From: Ianthella basta
Taxonomy: Eukaryota; Porifera; Demospongiae; Verongiida; Ianthellidae
Assembly: GCA_964019415.1 (NCBI GenBank)
Contig: OZ025875.1
Location: 547,501-611,500, forward strand
DNA length: 64,000 nucleotides
Direction of reading: 5' to 3'
Shown here one piece after another: positions 26,519 through 52,993 of the stretch. Every line of letters starts with the position of its first letter. Within the stretch, counting starts at the first letter, position 1. The position numbers and the translations under genes were made by a program. The notes under the pieces were generated by a model that searched no databases, was not told the origin of the DNA, and saw nothing but the letters and a program-made list of their open reading frames with translations.

Positions 26519-27623
26519 ATGGCCTCTCTAAGGAAGCACTTTCCTCTTCACTGGTAACCAAAGGAACTGTGACAGTGTCTCTTAGAGAACTGCGTCTTTT
26601 TGTGTGATTTATTGATATAATTATGTTTAAAGTGTAATTTTATACTACTCTGCTACATCCTTCTCATTAACCCATTCATTCCTCCTTGGGTGTTGTTGTG
26701 TGCATTAGGTGGCCCATCGTCTGGATGGTGGTGGCCATCTTGTTGGTGACGTGGGACAGTGCATTTATTCTCCTGAGGCCAAGGTCCTTGCCCGGTAATG
26801 ACCTTCACTGGTTCTTCCGCCCATGTATGTTACCAGGTAGTGGTGGGCTACAGTATGCAACCTAATATTATGCGTTGATAGGACACTTGTGGTTCCTCTA
26901 TCTAGATGAGCTGTACATAAAAGTAGATGAGGCGTATGGAGACATGGACAATGCCTTCACGAAGGCTCAAACATGGTCAGTGGTGCAAGTGTTATAATTC
27001 ATATATCAAGACAGCAAAATGAAGTGTGCATGTATGTATGAATCATCTGCCTCTCACTTCAGGCTGAATGTAGCTGAAATTCTTTTAACCCTCACAACTC
27101 TGGTACTGGTAAGTGCACAGGATGGTTGCTACCTTGAACAGAGTGTTAAGTATGCCATTATACCCTTGGAGGTAGACCCTCTTGTATGGCCTTAGCCAAT
27201 ACACTGTGGGCGGGGCCTGTGTGTACCGTAGTTGTACACAGAGACACATTGCACACATTGACGGACTCTGATGTGGACAGTTGCTGTGCAACTCTGTAGT
27301 TCTGACTGTGTTTGATTCAGACATTCTGCACCCGTTTCATTCAGTTGGTGCTGAAAAGGAACACTGGACTCCTTCTTGGCTTGACGGTGAATCTTTTAAC
27401 CCTTTGGAAGACAGTACTGTACATGATACAATACACACCTCTGTGCAAGAGCAGTTCAGTCAACATTGACCATGTCTCTTGGAATGAGGCCATATTGCTC
27501 TTTATCATTCCAAATGGAATGTGGATCCTCGTGCCTCTGTTGTGTGCCGCTCACTACTTTCTGCTGCTTCAAAGGATGCTCAACGAGGCTGCTGGCTGCA
27601 CTGACAACAAGAAATCTAAGTAG
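26519..27623 (+). CDS. EXPERA/EBP-like four-helix membrane protein, paralogue B
   Basis: Five exons, 26519-26553, 26709-26824, 26906-26975, 27063-27108 and 27321-27623, join to 190 codons including the stop. The 189-residue protein starts MASLRKHFPLHWW. It has a helix with TWDSAFILLRPRSLPGNDL, the polar YELYIKVDEAYGDMDNAF loop, helices LNVAEILLTLTTLVL and LTLWKTVLYMI, a final IPNGMWILVPLLCAAHYFLLL helix, and a C-terminal KKSK that could act as an ER-retrieval-like lysine signal. The loop motif and the W-x-IPNG-x-W helix are as in EBP/EXPERA-like proteins. Enzymatic activity is not established. Exons 2-4 match paralogue A exactly in length and phase, so the two genes derive from one duplication. 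Confidence 0.78.
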
Positions 27624-27841
27624 CTTTAATGTCCATATTATTATTGTACTATGTAAGAAGAACGTGGTGTAGTGCTGTATTGGACCATACAATTGGGAGT
27701 ATATCTATATGCATCTGCAAATAATCTGACATCAGCTGATGTGCCATTATTTGAATTCTGCGATTCTGAGACACTTCACTACGTATGTGTAATGGCATGC
27801 ATGAAGTGAGGTGGGAGAGAGTGTAAAGTGTAGTTTGATGG

Positions 27842-28610
27842 AACATAAATGACAACATGTGACAAGATATAGTAAGACATGACAAGATGTGACAAGATGT
27901 AGTAAGATGTGACAAGATGTAGCAAGAAGTGACAAGATGTAGTAAGACATGACAAGATGTGACAAGATGTAGTAAGAAGTGACAAGATGTAGTAAGAAGT
28001 GACAAGATGTAGTAAGACATGACAAGATGTAGTAAGAAGTGACAAGATGCAGTAAGACATGACAAGATGTGACAAGATGTAGTAAGAAGTGACAAGATGT
28101 AGTAAGACATGACAAGATGTGACAAGATGTAGTAAGATGTGACAAGATGTATTAAGACATGACAAGATGTGACAAGATGTAGTAAGATGTGACAAGATGT
28201 ATTAAGACATGACAAGATGTGACAAGATGTATAAGACATGACAAGATGTGACAAGATGTAGTAAGAAGTGACAAGATGTAGTAAGACATGACAAGATGTG
28301 ACAAGATGTAGTAAGAAGTGACAAGATGTAGTAAGACATGACAAGATGTGACAAGATGTAGTAAGAAGTGACAAGATGTAGTAAGACATGACAAGATGTA
28401 GTAAGAAGTGACAAGATGCAGTAAGACATGACAAGATGTGACAAGATGTAGTAAGAAGTGACAAGATGTATTAAGACATGACAAGATGTGACAAGATGTA
28501 TAAGACATGACAAGATGTGACAAGATGTAGTAAGAAGTGACAAGATGTAGTAAGACATGACAAGATGTGACAAGATGTAGTAAGAAGTGACAAGATGCAG
28601 TAAGACATGC
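27842..28610. repeat. Hierarchical satellite of ~10-bp words (gacaagatgt / agtaagacat / agtaagaagt)
   Basis: About 770 bp is built almost entirely from the decamer gacaagatgt alternating with agtaagaagt, agtaagatgt or agtaagacat words. These combine into higher-order blocks of 20-70 bp. All frames of the minus strand are open. It begins just after EXPERA-like B and ends about 310 bp before the RNF121 stop. The flanks 27624-27841 and 28611-28923 hold no gene. Confidence 0.95.
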
Positions 28611-28923
28611 ATGGCAAAGCGTAATAACACAAAGTACAAGTTGCTTGTCTCTATACATCTCAGCCTCATGACTGACGAATAGCCTCAAGGCTGAATGCCT
28701 AACTCACTCGTTCTTCTTTGCTATATGATTGCGCAAGAATGATCCCATTTATGAAGCAAGTACAGTTGAATACACAGAGCACAAATACAAATAGACTATA
28801 ATATACCACACATTACATACACTATTAAATAACATAAATTTAATTTCTATGCATACGTACACCTATGTGAGTGTATAGTGCCACAAGGGCCGTAACAGTC
28901 TCATGCTCATAGCATAATGTGAC

Positions 28924-32447
<3,524 letters not shown>

Positions 32448-33090
32448 TTTGTCCATTACAATGTGCTTTATATTTTTATACATGTACTATGTATACTTTT
32501 CTCATATGTAAAGCAATATTTATGTACTATAACCACAGCGCTGTTTCAGTATAAAAGAACCATCCTGTGGCCGGCTGCCTGTGATGTCATGATACGTCAT
32601 CAAACACATGGTGGAAGGACGAGTGGATCTGTGGGATTGCTCTCAGTGAAACAGCATCCGTGGAAGGACTCTTATGGGTCAAGTAAGGGAGACCACTCAC
32701 TTCCGATGAGCCATTCCTCGCTGTGTAGTTAAAGCCACCCTTTCTTCTAGCTTGCGTGTGTGAGCAGAGAAGGAGAAGTCAGAACAGTGTACCAACTGAG
32801 AGAAGTTGTCGGGAACAAGTAAAGCTGTATACAACAGGCAAGTGCAGGACAGTGTATCTTCCACGACAGTTAATAGCCTTACGTGTTTCCCTCTTCTGCA
32901 CTGAATGTTGAAGTCACCCCACATTTCCCACTATCTCCCCACATCTTCTCCCTCCTCCTCCTTCCCACTCATGTCATTTTCTCCCATTTCACCCTTATAC
33001 TCCTTCCACCTCCCCCTTCTTGCCCTCTCCTGCCTTCCTCCAGATAGTTCAGGTCAAACAACACACACGCAGCAGGTTCAAAGTTAAGCA
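32448..33090. promoter_or_regulatory. Divergent intergenic region RNF121 / NAA15
   Basis: These 643 bp lie between opposing start codons and hold both promoters. A pyrimidine-rich stretch at 32930-33045 ends in tcctccag near 33044 and could be the acceptor of a non-coding NAA15 leader exon. No coding frame fits. Confidence 0.45.
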
Positions 33091-34312
33091 ATGGCTGACA
33101 AACTACCACCGAAGGAGGCAGGCATTTTCAAAAAGATTGTAGTGAGCTTTGCAGTGTGTTTGTGCATTGTGTGTCCATGTCGTAGCTGTAGTACCCTGTG
33201 TAGCAGCCAATAGTGGGCTGTTTAGCAATTACCACACAGCTGCTTGGGGCAGAGGGTGTGATGTCATGTGATGTCATGTGATGTCATGCACTGCAGAGGT
33301 CTTATGAATGCAAGCAGTACAAGAATGGGTTGAAATTTGCGAAGCAAGTCCTGTCCAACGCGAAATGTGCTGAACATGGCGGTGAGCTACACTATGCCCT
33401 GTGTGTGTATACATGTGTGTGTATGTGTGGGGGTGTGGGGTGTGCATGTGTGTGTATGTGTGGGGGTGTGTGTGTGTGCATGTGTGTGTGTTTGTGTGTG
33501 GGGGGTGTACGTGTGCGGCTTTTGTGTGCATGCTCACACACACACACATGCTTGTGTGCGTGCTCACACACACACATGTTTGTGTGTGTGTGAACGTCCA
33601 TTCCATTTTGGCACAGTATGGCAATGTCACTGTCCATGTGTCTGTAAACTGTACCCACTTGTACAATGTCACCTTTTATATCTTAAACATGTGAACAGAT
33701 GACTTTGTATTCCCATGACTATTTCTCTCCTCTGTCCACTCCCTTCAGAAACCCTTGCCATGAAGGGTCTCATACTGAACTGCATGGGGAAGAAGGAGGA
33801 AGCATATGACCATGTGAAGAGAGGATTGCGCAATGACCTCAAGAGTCATGTCTGTATCCATGACAACCACGCACAGCTACTCATTGAGTTTATAGAATGT
33901 GCTCTGTGGCCAGTGTCCTGGTCTCCTTGGTAACATTAAAGCAGTAGCTCCTTCTCTTAACAGGCCGCATTCTCACACAATGGGGAATTATCGTAGCCTT
34001 TGAGAGATGTTGGTTGTGTTTGGTTGCCTTGACAACTGTCTGTAGGTTGGCATGTGTTTGGCCTCCTCCAACGCTCAGACAGGAAGTACGATGAGGCAAT
34101 TAAGGCATACCGAAATGCTCTAAAGTGGGACAAGGACAACTTGCAGATCTTGCGAGACCTCTCCCTCCTCCAGCTACAGATGAGGGACCTGGAGGGATTT
34201 AGGGTATGCTGTGTGTGGGATGCAGGGAGGGGAGTGCACATACGTACACACAGACACCACTGACTGATGTGAATGTGATGCATTGCCAAATTACATCCTG
34301 CATGCATCCATT

Positions 34313-34370
<58 letters not shown>

Positions 34371-34959
34371 GTGTGCGTGCACACCCCACCACAGACATAC
34401 TGACATATGCAATCGTAGGCTAGGCCATGGGTGTGGGTATGCTACATTGTTGTACATGTGTGTGTGTGTGCGTGCGCGCGTGTGTGTGTGTGTATGTGTG
34501 TGTGCACATCTCCGTCCCCCACCCCCTTCCTGTAGGACACTCGGTACCAGCTGCTTAAGCTGCGTCCGACCCAGCGTGGCTCTTGGGTGGGCTACGTACT
34601 GTCCTACCACTTGTTGAAGGACTACGAAATGGCTCTGAAAGTGATGGCAGAGTACCGCAAGACACAGTCAGCAGGGAAGGAGGTTAGTGGAGTGGATCTC
34701 ACTCTCACTCGTATGAGGTGTGTGTGTGTGGTGTGAGGTGTGTGTGGTGTGTGGGGTGTGGGTGTGTGGGTGTGTGTGAGGGTGTGGTGTGTGTGTGTGA
34801 GGGTGTGTGGGGTGTGTGTGAGGGTGTGGGGTGTGTGTGTGGTGTGAGGGTGTGTGTGCGCATGTGGTGTGAGGCATGGGTGTGAGGTGTGGTGTGTGTG
34901 TATGTGCGCGTGTGTGGTGTGAGGTGTGTGTGTGTGTGCATGTGCGTGTGTGGTGTGAG

Positions 34960-35006
<47 letters not shown>

Positions 35007-35720
35007 CATGCGTGGTGTGTGTGATTTGATGTGTACACAATGCCGTGTTGTCTCTTCACCAGAACCCCGACTATGAGTACAGTGAGATGGTTTTGTACGA
35101 GGCTCAGCTCCTGATCGAGGCAGACAAGTCGGACGATGCCCTGCAGCACATCAGTGAATTCAGCGACAACATCTGTGATGACCTTGCAGTGAAGGAGATG
35201 CTGGGTCAGCAACACAACTACGTATCACAAGCCCAACCCTCACTAGCACCCCTCACATTGTCACCCTCACTAGCACCCCTCACCATCATTAGCACCCCTC
35301 ACATCACCCTCACTAGCACCCCTCACTAACACTGTTCCATTTGTCAGTGTGCAAATGACTCCTTTCTCACCACCTACAGCTGAGATCTATCTGGAAAAAG
35401 GCAATTTGAAGGAGGCCCAGAAGTTGTACTATGAACTTATCAAGCGTAACACTGAGTACAGGTTCTACTACCAGCAGTTGGAGAGGTGCACTGGAATCGG
35501 TGAGTGCTGTCGGGGGGGGGGGGGGGGGGGGGTAGCGTGGAAGTGTTCACACCATCGTGGAGGGGCAGCAGTGTAAAGGTGACACTCCCATCGTGTGCTT
35601 CCTTCTCTCTTCTGTGAAGAATGTGATGCCAAGCGGCTGAGATTGTATCAAGCACTGCAGGAGAAGTTCCCGTACTCGGGACTGCTAAAGAGACTGCCCA
35701 TGGAGTGTGCCACTGGTGAG

Positions 35721-35763
<43 letters not shown>

Positions 35764-38700
35764 CACACACACACACACACATGCGTACAGTGGTTTGTAC
35801 GTACACAGTATGGCCCATTTATTATTGCTCCCCTCATGTAGGTGATGAATTCCGTGGTTTAGTGAAGATGTTTTTAAAGAATGCCTTCCTGAAAGGTGTT
35901 CCTTCCATCTTTGTCAGATTAAAGGAACACTACATGGACAGGGAGAAGGTGAGGGGGGCAGGGGAGGGAAGGAAACCAGGGGAGGAGTTAGAAGGGAGGT
36001 GGAGGGAGGAGGGTGGGAGGGAATGGAGACTAGGGGAGGAGTTAGAAGGGAGGTGGAGGGAGGGAATGGAGAGCCATCTGCTCTCTCTCTTTCATGTGTG
36101 TGTGTGTGTGTTTTATCATTTCCTCCACTGCAGGGGCTGATTATTGGAAGTGTTACAGAGGAGTTCCTGCAGACATTGAAGAGTTGTGGCAAACTGTGTC
36201 AGGAGGGTGAGTTTGAAGGATGCAGCATACAGCATACAGTGGAACCTGTCTAAGACAGCCACCTGTGGGCCAGTTCTAACTGACCTTTACAGAGGTGGCT
36301 GCTCTACAGAGGTAGATTGCTACTTTTTAGTGCTATTTGAGGGTAGACTGGCTTATTGAGAGAGGTGGCTGCCTTACACAGTGACCATCTTGGATCAGCT
36401 TCAGTGCATTTGTCACCCGGTTTGAGCTGTCCTTTGACTTTTGACCTGCAGACTTGACGACTGCCGATCCATCTGTGGAGCTGTGGGTTGTTCACTTCTT
36501 GGCTCAGCACTACGACCGCATGGGGCAGACGGTGCAAGCAGTGGAGTTCATCAACCGTGCCATACACCACACTCCCACACTGCCTGAGCTGTTCATGAGT
36601 AAAGCCAAGATCTTCAAGGTGTGAGCCGCACACACGGCTGGCTGGTTGGCACTGTTGTTTCTTCATTCATTGGTGTGTGCGTGTGGATAAACTGTGTACT
36701 GCACTTCACTGGCGAGGAGTAGCGAATGCTCCTGCCCTCCCCTCACCTCCCTTTCTCCCTCCTTCCCTCCCTCCTCTCCCCTCTCTTCCCCTCCCCTTCC
36801 CCGCTCTCCCTCCCCTCCCCTCTTCTCCCCTCCCTCCTCTCTCCTCCCCTCCCCTCCCCTCCCCTACCCCGCCCTCTCTCCCCTCCCTCACAGCATGCTG
36901 GCGATGATGTGAAGGCAGCTCAGCTGATGGAGGAGGCTCAGTCTCTGGACACAGCTGACCGCTTTGTCACTAGCAAGTGCTGCAAGTATCTGATGAGAGT
37001 GAACCGCATTGACAGGGCAGTGGAGCTGGTGTCCATGTTCACGAGGGTGAGAAGTGGGGGGAGGGAGCGAGGGGAGGGGAGGGTGGGGGAGGGAGTGAGG
37101 GGAGGGGAGGGGAGGGGGAGGGGTGGGGAGGGAGTGTGGGGAGGGGAGGGAGGGGGAGTGGGAGTTGCCTGTTTAAACTGAGCATGAAGCTGATCCAGTG
37201 TGTGTACTGTTCTGTTGTTAAAATTTGTAGTTTGTATTCTTCATTTATGGGATGGTTTTGTGCATCTCGCGAACTGGTAAGAAGTGACCTTGTATGAGGA
37301 AATAATGAATTTACGTATCAAGTGACATTCATGAATTTGTTAAATATGAAACCAAGTTTCTTATCATGCTGCCATTTGGTCAATATCAGATCAAAAATGA
37401 TCAAATACTTACACGTCTTGTGATCATTAATTCTGTGGAAATTCCCTCAGGAGGGACTTCCCCCACTGGAGACCCTCAATGACATGCAATGCAACTGGTT
37501 TGAGATGGCAATGGCGAAGGCTTATCTCCGACTGGGGAGGGTGGGGGATGCGTTGAAGAAGTGCCACCAGATTGACAAGGTAGCGTGTGAGGGGAGGGGA
37601 GGGGAGAGGAGCAGAAGCCAGGGAGGCCATGCTCTAAAGCACTTCTGAAGGATAACGTTCTTGTTGTCCTCTGCAGCACTTTTCTGACATCATTGATGAC
37701 CAGTTTGACTTCCACTCCTACTGCATGAGGAAGATGACTCTTCGGCCTTACGTCAGGTGAGAACAGCAAGGGAGGTTGAGTGTTTGTGCTGAGGACAGCA
37801 AGGGAGGTTGAGTGCTGTGTGTGACTGACATGAGAAGGAATTATTGGTAGCACATACACATGCACCACCCATACACCCACACACGCACACACACACGTGC
37901 ACATACATGCACACGCACACACACACACACACACATGCACACATGCACACACGCATACGAACAGTAGCACACACCACACGCACACACACACATACCACAC
38001 ACACACACACCACACACGGTAGCACTCTACTCGTACCGGGTTGTGCTGTACGCCAGTGCCAGCTCTGTTCCAAGGGGGTGCCATAGCAACCATGACTCTG
38101 CCCTCAACCCCCCATCAGGTGAACACACCATCACCTGAATGGCTAGTCCCATGGGCAACATTCAGTAATCATTTGTTCACATTCAGTATGGTTGTTTTTG
38201 TTGTTGTTGTTGTTGACTGATTTGACTTGTTTACTTGCCCAGAATGTTACTGATGGAGGATAAGCTGAGGGGACATCCCCTTTACTTTGAGGCAGCTAAA
38301 CTGGCAATGGAGGTAAGTACCTGAGCATTGAAGAAAAGTGGTTGGCCTTGTTGAATGTTCAACCTAGCAACCTGTAGGAAGGCCTCCAGCAATGGATGAT
38401 TTGGGCAAGAGACTGTGTACTGTGCAAGTACTTTTCTGTTCTACTGTTTTGTAGATATATCTCAACATTCATGATAAACCTGTTGCCAAGCAACAGGAAA
38501 ATGGCCCCCAAGTGGAAGAAAGTGAGTGTGTGTATACTGTGCAGTGACTCACTGATGATACAGAATAAAAATATAGCAACTTACTGATGATATGAATAAA
38601 GGTATAGCAACTCTTTTAGTGTGTGTGGTGTGAGGAGGAAAGATGTGTGTGGGTGGAATCTCCTTTGCCTGATTCCATACTTTGCAGGTGCTGTGTCCAA

Positions 38701-40876
38701 GGCAGAAAGGAAGAAACTGGAGAAGAAACAGAGGAAGGCTCAGCTGAAGGCACAAAGCAAGGCACAGGAGGAGAAGAAAGGTGCCCGATGCAGGACACAC
38801 TGCACTGTTCCTACTTGCTCTTGACACAAGTGTTTGAACCTCTACATCCCAGACCCGAGCAAGGGTGGCGATGGCAGTAGGAGAGTTGACCTGATGGCAG
38901 AAAAGGATGACGAATTCAAACCAGAACAGCTTGCAGCCGTGAGCACCATGGCAACCAGCTTGTACTGTTGCATGGCAACCAGTTTGTACTGTTAAATTTG
39001 AAATGTAGTCCCATGAACCAGAGTATTCTGTAGCAGATTGTTGATATGGGCTGCGATATTTGCCCTTTTCTCTACTTCCTGTCACTTATCCCTCTCCATG
39101 CCTTACATTCTTCCTCTTCTTCCCTAACACTTCCTCCCCTCCCCTCACCCCCATCTCTCACGTCCTCTCACCCCCTCACAGACAGAGAAGCCATTGGAAG
39201 AAGCCCTGAGGTTCCTGAAACCACTGCAGCTCCTAGCTCTGTCCCGGATTGAGACACACCTGTACGCCTACAGGATCCACTCCAGAAGAGGTGAGGAGTG
39301 TTCCAGGGGAAGTTGAGTATAAAAATGTATTAAGCATTTCTGAGGGTCGTAACTTCGCCATGCAAGTCTCACTACTCACCCTCACCCTTGCTCCTCACCC
39401 TCACTCCTCACTCCACCCTCACTCCGTGTCCTCACTCCTTGTCCTCAGTCCTCACTCCTTGACCTCACTCCTCCTCACTCCACTCCACCCTCACTCCTCA
39501 CTTCTCACGCTCACTTTTGCCCACTTGTTTCCTTATGTTTGCAGGGAAGTACTTATTGATGCTGCAGGCCATACGACGAGCTCATGCCATTGATAGAGAC
39601 AGACCAGAACTACATGAACACATTGTGGACTTCTGCTGTAGAGGTATAGAATAATATGGCCAATACTGCCCAGTATTAGTAATACGGCCAATACTGCCCG
39701 GTAATGGTTATTTGTGTTGTATATATTTTCACTTGTTTTTGTTGACTTTGTTGTTTACTTTTAGTTGAAGCAAATCGTGAGCAGCTAGGTGAAGTTGTTC
39801 TGGCTGTGATTGATCAGACACTGCCGGATGTGTTGGGTGGCAAGCCTTGTGCATTATTCAATGAGGATTTTATCCAGAAGCACAGGACGTCATTACCCCA
39901 TGTGTTGATTGGTGAGTAATATCCAATTGTGTCAGAGTAGAGGGGAAGGATATCCATCTCCATTTCATCCCATTCCCTTCACATCTCCCTCCTCCCTCCC
40001 CTCCTCGCTCTCTCCCCTCCTCCCTCTCTCCCCTCCTCCCTCATTCCCCTCCCCATCCGTCCATAGGGTGCAAGGTGATGGCCAGACTGCAGCCAACCCA
40101 GGCGGAGAGAGCAGTTGAGATGATTGGTGATTTAGATGCCATAGCAACGGGTTGTTCAGTGCAGGTTAGTGGGCAATAGCATTCAGCGTGCACTTCGGAG
40201 TGTGATGTGAGGGGCAGTGTGGTGGTGTGATGTGAAGGGCAGTGTGGTGGCGTGGTGGTGTGATGTGAAGGGCAGTGTGGTGGCGTGATGTGAGGGGCAG
40301 TGTGGTGGGGCAGTGTGGTGGTGTGATGTGAAGGGCAGTTTGGTGGTGTGATGTGAGGGGCAGTGTGGTGGCGTGATGTGAAGGGCAGTGTGGTGGTGTG
40401 ATGTGAGGGGCAGTGTGGTGGTGTGATGTGAGGGGCAGTTTGGTGGTGTGATGTGAAGGGCAGTGTGGTGGTGTGATGTGAGGGGCAGTGTGGTGGCGTG
40501 ATGTGAGGGGCAGTGTGGTGGTGTGATGTGAAGGGCAGTGTGGTGGTGTGATGTGAAGGGCAGTGTGGTGGTGTGATGTGAAGGGCAGTGTGGTGGTGTG
40601 ATGTGAAGGGCAGTGTGGTGGCGTGATACCTCTGATAAGGTTTGTTAAGGTGTCCCTTCATTATAGGTGTGCTCTGACATATGCCATTTAATGAAGAACG
40701 GCACATTTGGCGACACTTCCCTTGCGCTGAGCAAGTTTCAAGCCAAATGCCATCTGCTCTTCCCATTGGCTGTTGCATTCATGCCTCCGAAAGCGTCACC
40801 ACAGCAACAAGAAGTGAACAGCTCCGTAGACAAGGAAAACAAAGAACCGCCTCCATCAGGTGCAATGTCAAATTAA
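33091..40876 (+). CDS. NAA15: N-alpha-acetyltransferase 15, NatA auxiliary subunit
   Basis: The 23 exons are 33091-33141, 33297-33381, 33749-33853, 34046-34203, 34536-34682, 35063-35204, 35380-35499, 35620-35715, 35842-35948, 36134-36206, 36452-36618, 36894-37046, 37451-37579, 37677-37756, 38243-38312, 38455-38521, 38688-38780, 38853-38938, 39182-39290, 39545-39643, 39765-39911, 40067-40164 and 40667-40876. They total 2592 nt (863 residues, as in human). NAA15 is the TPR-repeat scaffold that binds the catalytic NAA10 subunit and anchors NatA to ribosomes for co-translational N-terminal acetylation. Conserved segments include [74 protein letters not shown], a lysine-rich ribosome-binding-like helix ([16 protein letters not shown]) and a terminal [11 protein letters not shown]. 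All exon joins keep frame. Confidence 0.97.
33408..33595 (+). repeat. GT-rich then CA-rich tract in NAA15 intron 2
   Basis: Interrupted GT dinucleotides switch to CA at about 33536 and back to GT. This gives an inverted-repeat-like structure 25 bp after the donor. Confidence 0.8.
34316..34372 (+). repeat. (CA)n-(CG)n compound microsatellite in NAA15 intron 4
   Basis: About 19 CA dinucleotides lead directly into about eight CG dinucleotides and then GTGTGCGTG. Such alternating purine-pyrimidine DNA is prone to the Z form. Confidence 0.9.
34715..35012 (+). repeat. GGTGTGTG-rich array in NAA15 intron 5
   Basis: About 300 bp of interrupted GT with frequent gtgtggtgtgagg words begins about 30 bp after the donor at 34683. 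Confidence 0.9.
36237..36396 (+). mobile_element. Degenerate MITE fragment (CAGTGGAACC end) in NAA15 intron 10
   Basis: A CAGTGGAACCTGTCTAAGAC end follows TA at 36235-36236. Inside are inverted stretches around GAGGTGGCTG. The same end family is seen at 48335-48525 and 54467-54620. The right end here is unclear. Confidence 0.55.
36733..36892 (+). repeat. Polypyrimidine (CCT)-rich tract at a NAA15 acceptor
   Basis: About 160 bp of almost pure C/T runs directly into the CACAG acceptor of exon 12. A mirror-like G/A tract (37060-37160) follows the donor of the same exon, so the exon is bracketed by complementary purine/pyrimidine blocks. Confidence 0.85.
40187..40627 (+). repeat. 25-bp minisatellite, ~17 copies, in NAA15 intron 22
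   Basis: The unit gggcagtgtggtggtgtgat (plus gtgaa) is repeated with small variants (ggcgtg/ggtgtg, aagg/gagg). It fills almost the whole last intron and ends about 35 bp before the acceptor. Confidence 0.95.
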
Positions 40877-41460
40877 TACGCGATGCAGTTACTGATGTAA
40901 GACTTATTTTGACGTACAAGGGCATGTGTACATGTATAGTGTGTACTCGTTTGAATGACAGTGTTTGGTGGACAAACATAATTATATAGGAGTGAGGTGC
41001 ATTTTTATTGCTTCGGGTGTACTAATTGTTGTTTTGTAATGTAGCTTAAGTCTTATGTCATGTCACTTAATTGATATGCATGAATTTGATTAAGCAACCC
41101 AAGACAATTACATGAATTACATCAATCGGAGATTACATGGTTACTATGGCAACATGCAATATACATTACTGTGTATTTTGGCAGGAATGCCTGCTTTTCA
41201 GCGGATTTTTCTAATCGATTCCACTCCCATTGTAGTACTTCCCTTGTGGTAACTTCACTTAAGGTGCATGGCTTGATAAAAATAAGCAAACATTATTGCG
41301 AACTATTAAAAATAAACAGTCTGCTACGTTGCTACGGTAACATGTATATAATATTATATTACACTGTTATATAGTACATGGGTTACATAGGTTTGAAAAT
41401 TTATATGTGCCACTACAATATAGAATAAGGCACGTATTGTGTATATAAAAGCATGTGTGC
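40877..41460. other. Intergenic region between convergent NAA15 and the PDZ gene
   Basis: AT-rich, with no long frame. It fits two opposing 3' UTRs. No RNA gene is seen. Confidence 0.6.
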
Positions 41461-48281
<6,821 letters not shown>

Positions 48282-48334
48282 GGCTGGTGCGGAGCTGCGG
48301 AGACAGAATGCAAGAACCTGGCCGTTTTGGATTA

Positions 48335-48525
48335 CGGTGGAACCCCTTTATAAAGGACACCCTACATTCAGGAACCCTCTTTTTAATAAGGACAGTGCTT
48401 ACCGTCCAGTTACATAGAGGTGCAATACAACCTACATCCAAAAAACAGACACCTCTCTAATCAGGACACTTGAGCCTGTCCCAAACTGCTCTAAAGAGTG
48501 TGTACAGAATAGAGAGGTGTCACTG
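48335..48525. mobile_element. MITE with CAGTG-type inverted ends and TA flanks
   Basis: The left end cggtggaacccctttataaa and the right end (reverse complement cagtgacacctctctattct) are related inverted repeats. Both are flanked by TA (48333-48334 and 48526-48527). The size is about 191 bp with no coding capacity. Confidence 0.75.
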
Positions 48526-49110
48526 TATAATTCAGCGATTTAGACATATTTTCAGCCAATCTGCTGTATTCAAGTGAATGGCCTTCACCACTGGGGATCC
48601 TTATGTCCAATTGAGCATTAATTTCATTAATTGACTCAGACATATCCATTAATGAATCCTGTGGTAGGAAGTAATTGCATGCAATAGTAAAACGAATACT
48701 CCAGCCAGTAAGTCTGGATATTGAGGCCTTGAAGTTGACTGCAGTTAGTGATACCAACAGCAGGGTATACCCGGGAGAGGGTCTGATAGGGAAGAAAACT
48801 CATTAAGTAACTGAAGGTTCTCTTGGAGTGGAAAGTCAGGCTCCATCCATTCTCTTGGCATAAATATAGTAACCTCCTGGATGTAGTTGTATATACATGT
48901 TATCACATACACATGTCTATACTGTGCAGTCCTGTACACAAACGATCATGGTATGTTTCCAATATGATAGTTACAAGACGGCCCCAAGTACAAGGTTAAC
49001 TGAAAAAATGTACGCATGTTAATAGCCACTATTGGGACACACCCCTGTGGTAAGGACTAGGGCACTGTGTGTGCCGTAGTATGACAGATGAGCTCATTAC
49101 ACTACAATAT

Positions 49111-49223
<113 letters not shown>

Positions 49224-49582
49224 GTTAAGAAAAGTGGAAAGTGCGCCTCAATCAAAGGATAACAAGCACATAATCAGAGAGACATGGATATCTTAGCGGC
49301 GCCAAAGGACACCTTATGCTATGCCGTATGAATGAAGGGGAGGACGTTGCTGCAACCGTAGCAACATTTTACTCATATTTCTCATGGCTGTGCGTTAGGA
49401 TAAGGTTTCACGCGGCACCTAAGCGCACAATTTCGACAAGTGCGCCTAATTCCACTGCACAAACGATAACGACAGGCCACTCACATCTGCTTATGCTAAC
49501 AGAACCTTTCGGGCGTTGTCCTTCTGCTGCAAACACGCCCACTTATGTTGGGGGCGTCAAATACGAGCCAGCGGGCTCTTAG

Positions 49583-52654
<3,072 letters not shown>

Positions 52655-52993
52655 GGGAAGAGAACCAGAATTGTACCTCAGCTCTGGATAATTCTTTGGC
52701 CTTTTAACCCTTTCTGCTTCTAATTTCTGATGTAGTCGACTACACACAACCACACACACCACAAGCAAGCATTAACTAAATTGTCAGTGGAAACAAAATA
52801 TGCAGTGAGAAAATTAACGCTCAGTATATAGAATGGTTTTTCATAACAGTTAATAATTACAATGCTCGGCTATACTTTGTATCATAACTTACAAAATTTA
52901 ATGGATACTACTGAAATGCAAATATTGTGATGTGCATGTGATGTGCATGTGATGTGCATGTGACGTGCATGTGACATGCATGTGACCCTTCTT
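52655..52993. other. Intergenic region between convergent GRXCR-like and MOSPD2 genes
   Basis: These 339 bp are AT-rich with no coding frame. Five copies of an 11-bp tgatgtgcatg unit occur at about 52929-52985, within the presumed MOSPD2 3' UTR. Confidence 0.6.

Noticed and set aside
27649-28688. Long minus-strand frames of up to 271 codons
   Set aside because: They are translations of the decamer satellite with highly repetitive Leu/His/Ser/Cys content and no splice or family support.
40041-40778. 245-codon minus-strand frame
   Set aside because: It covers the 25-bp minisatellite and the antisense strand of two NAA15 exons.
48491-48757. 88-codon minus-strand frame upstream of the PDZ gene
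   Set aside because: It overlaps a MITE at one end, has no recognisable similarity and does not splice in frame to the PDZ gene.
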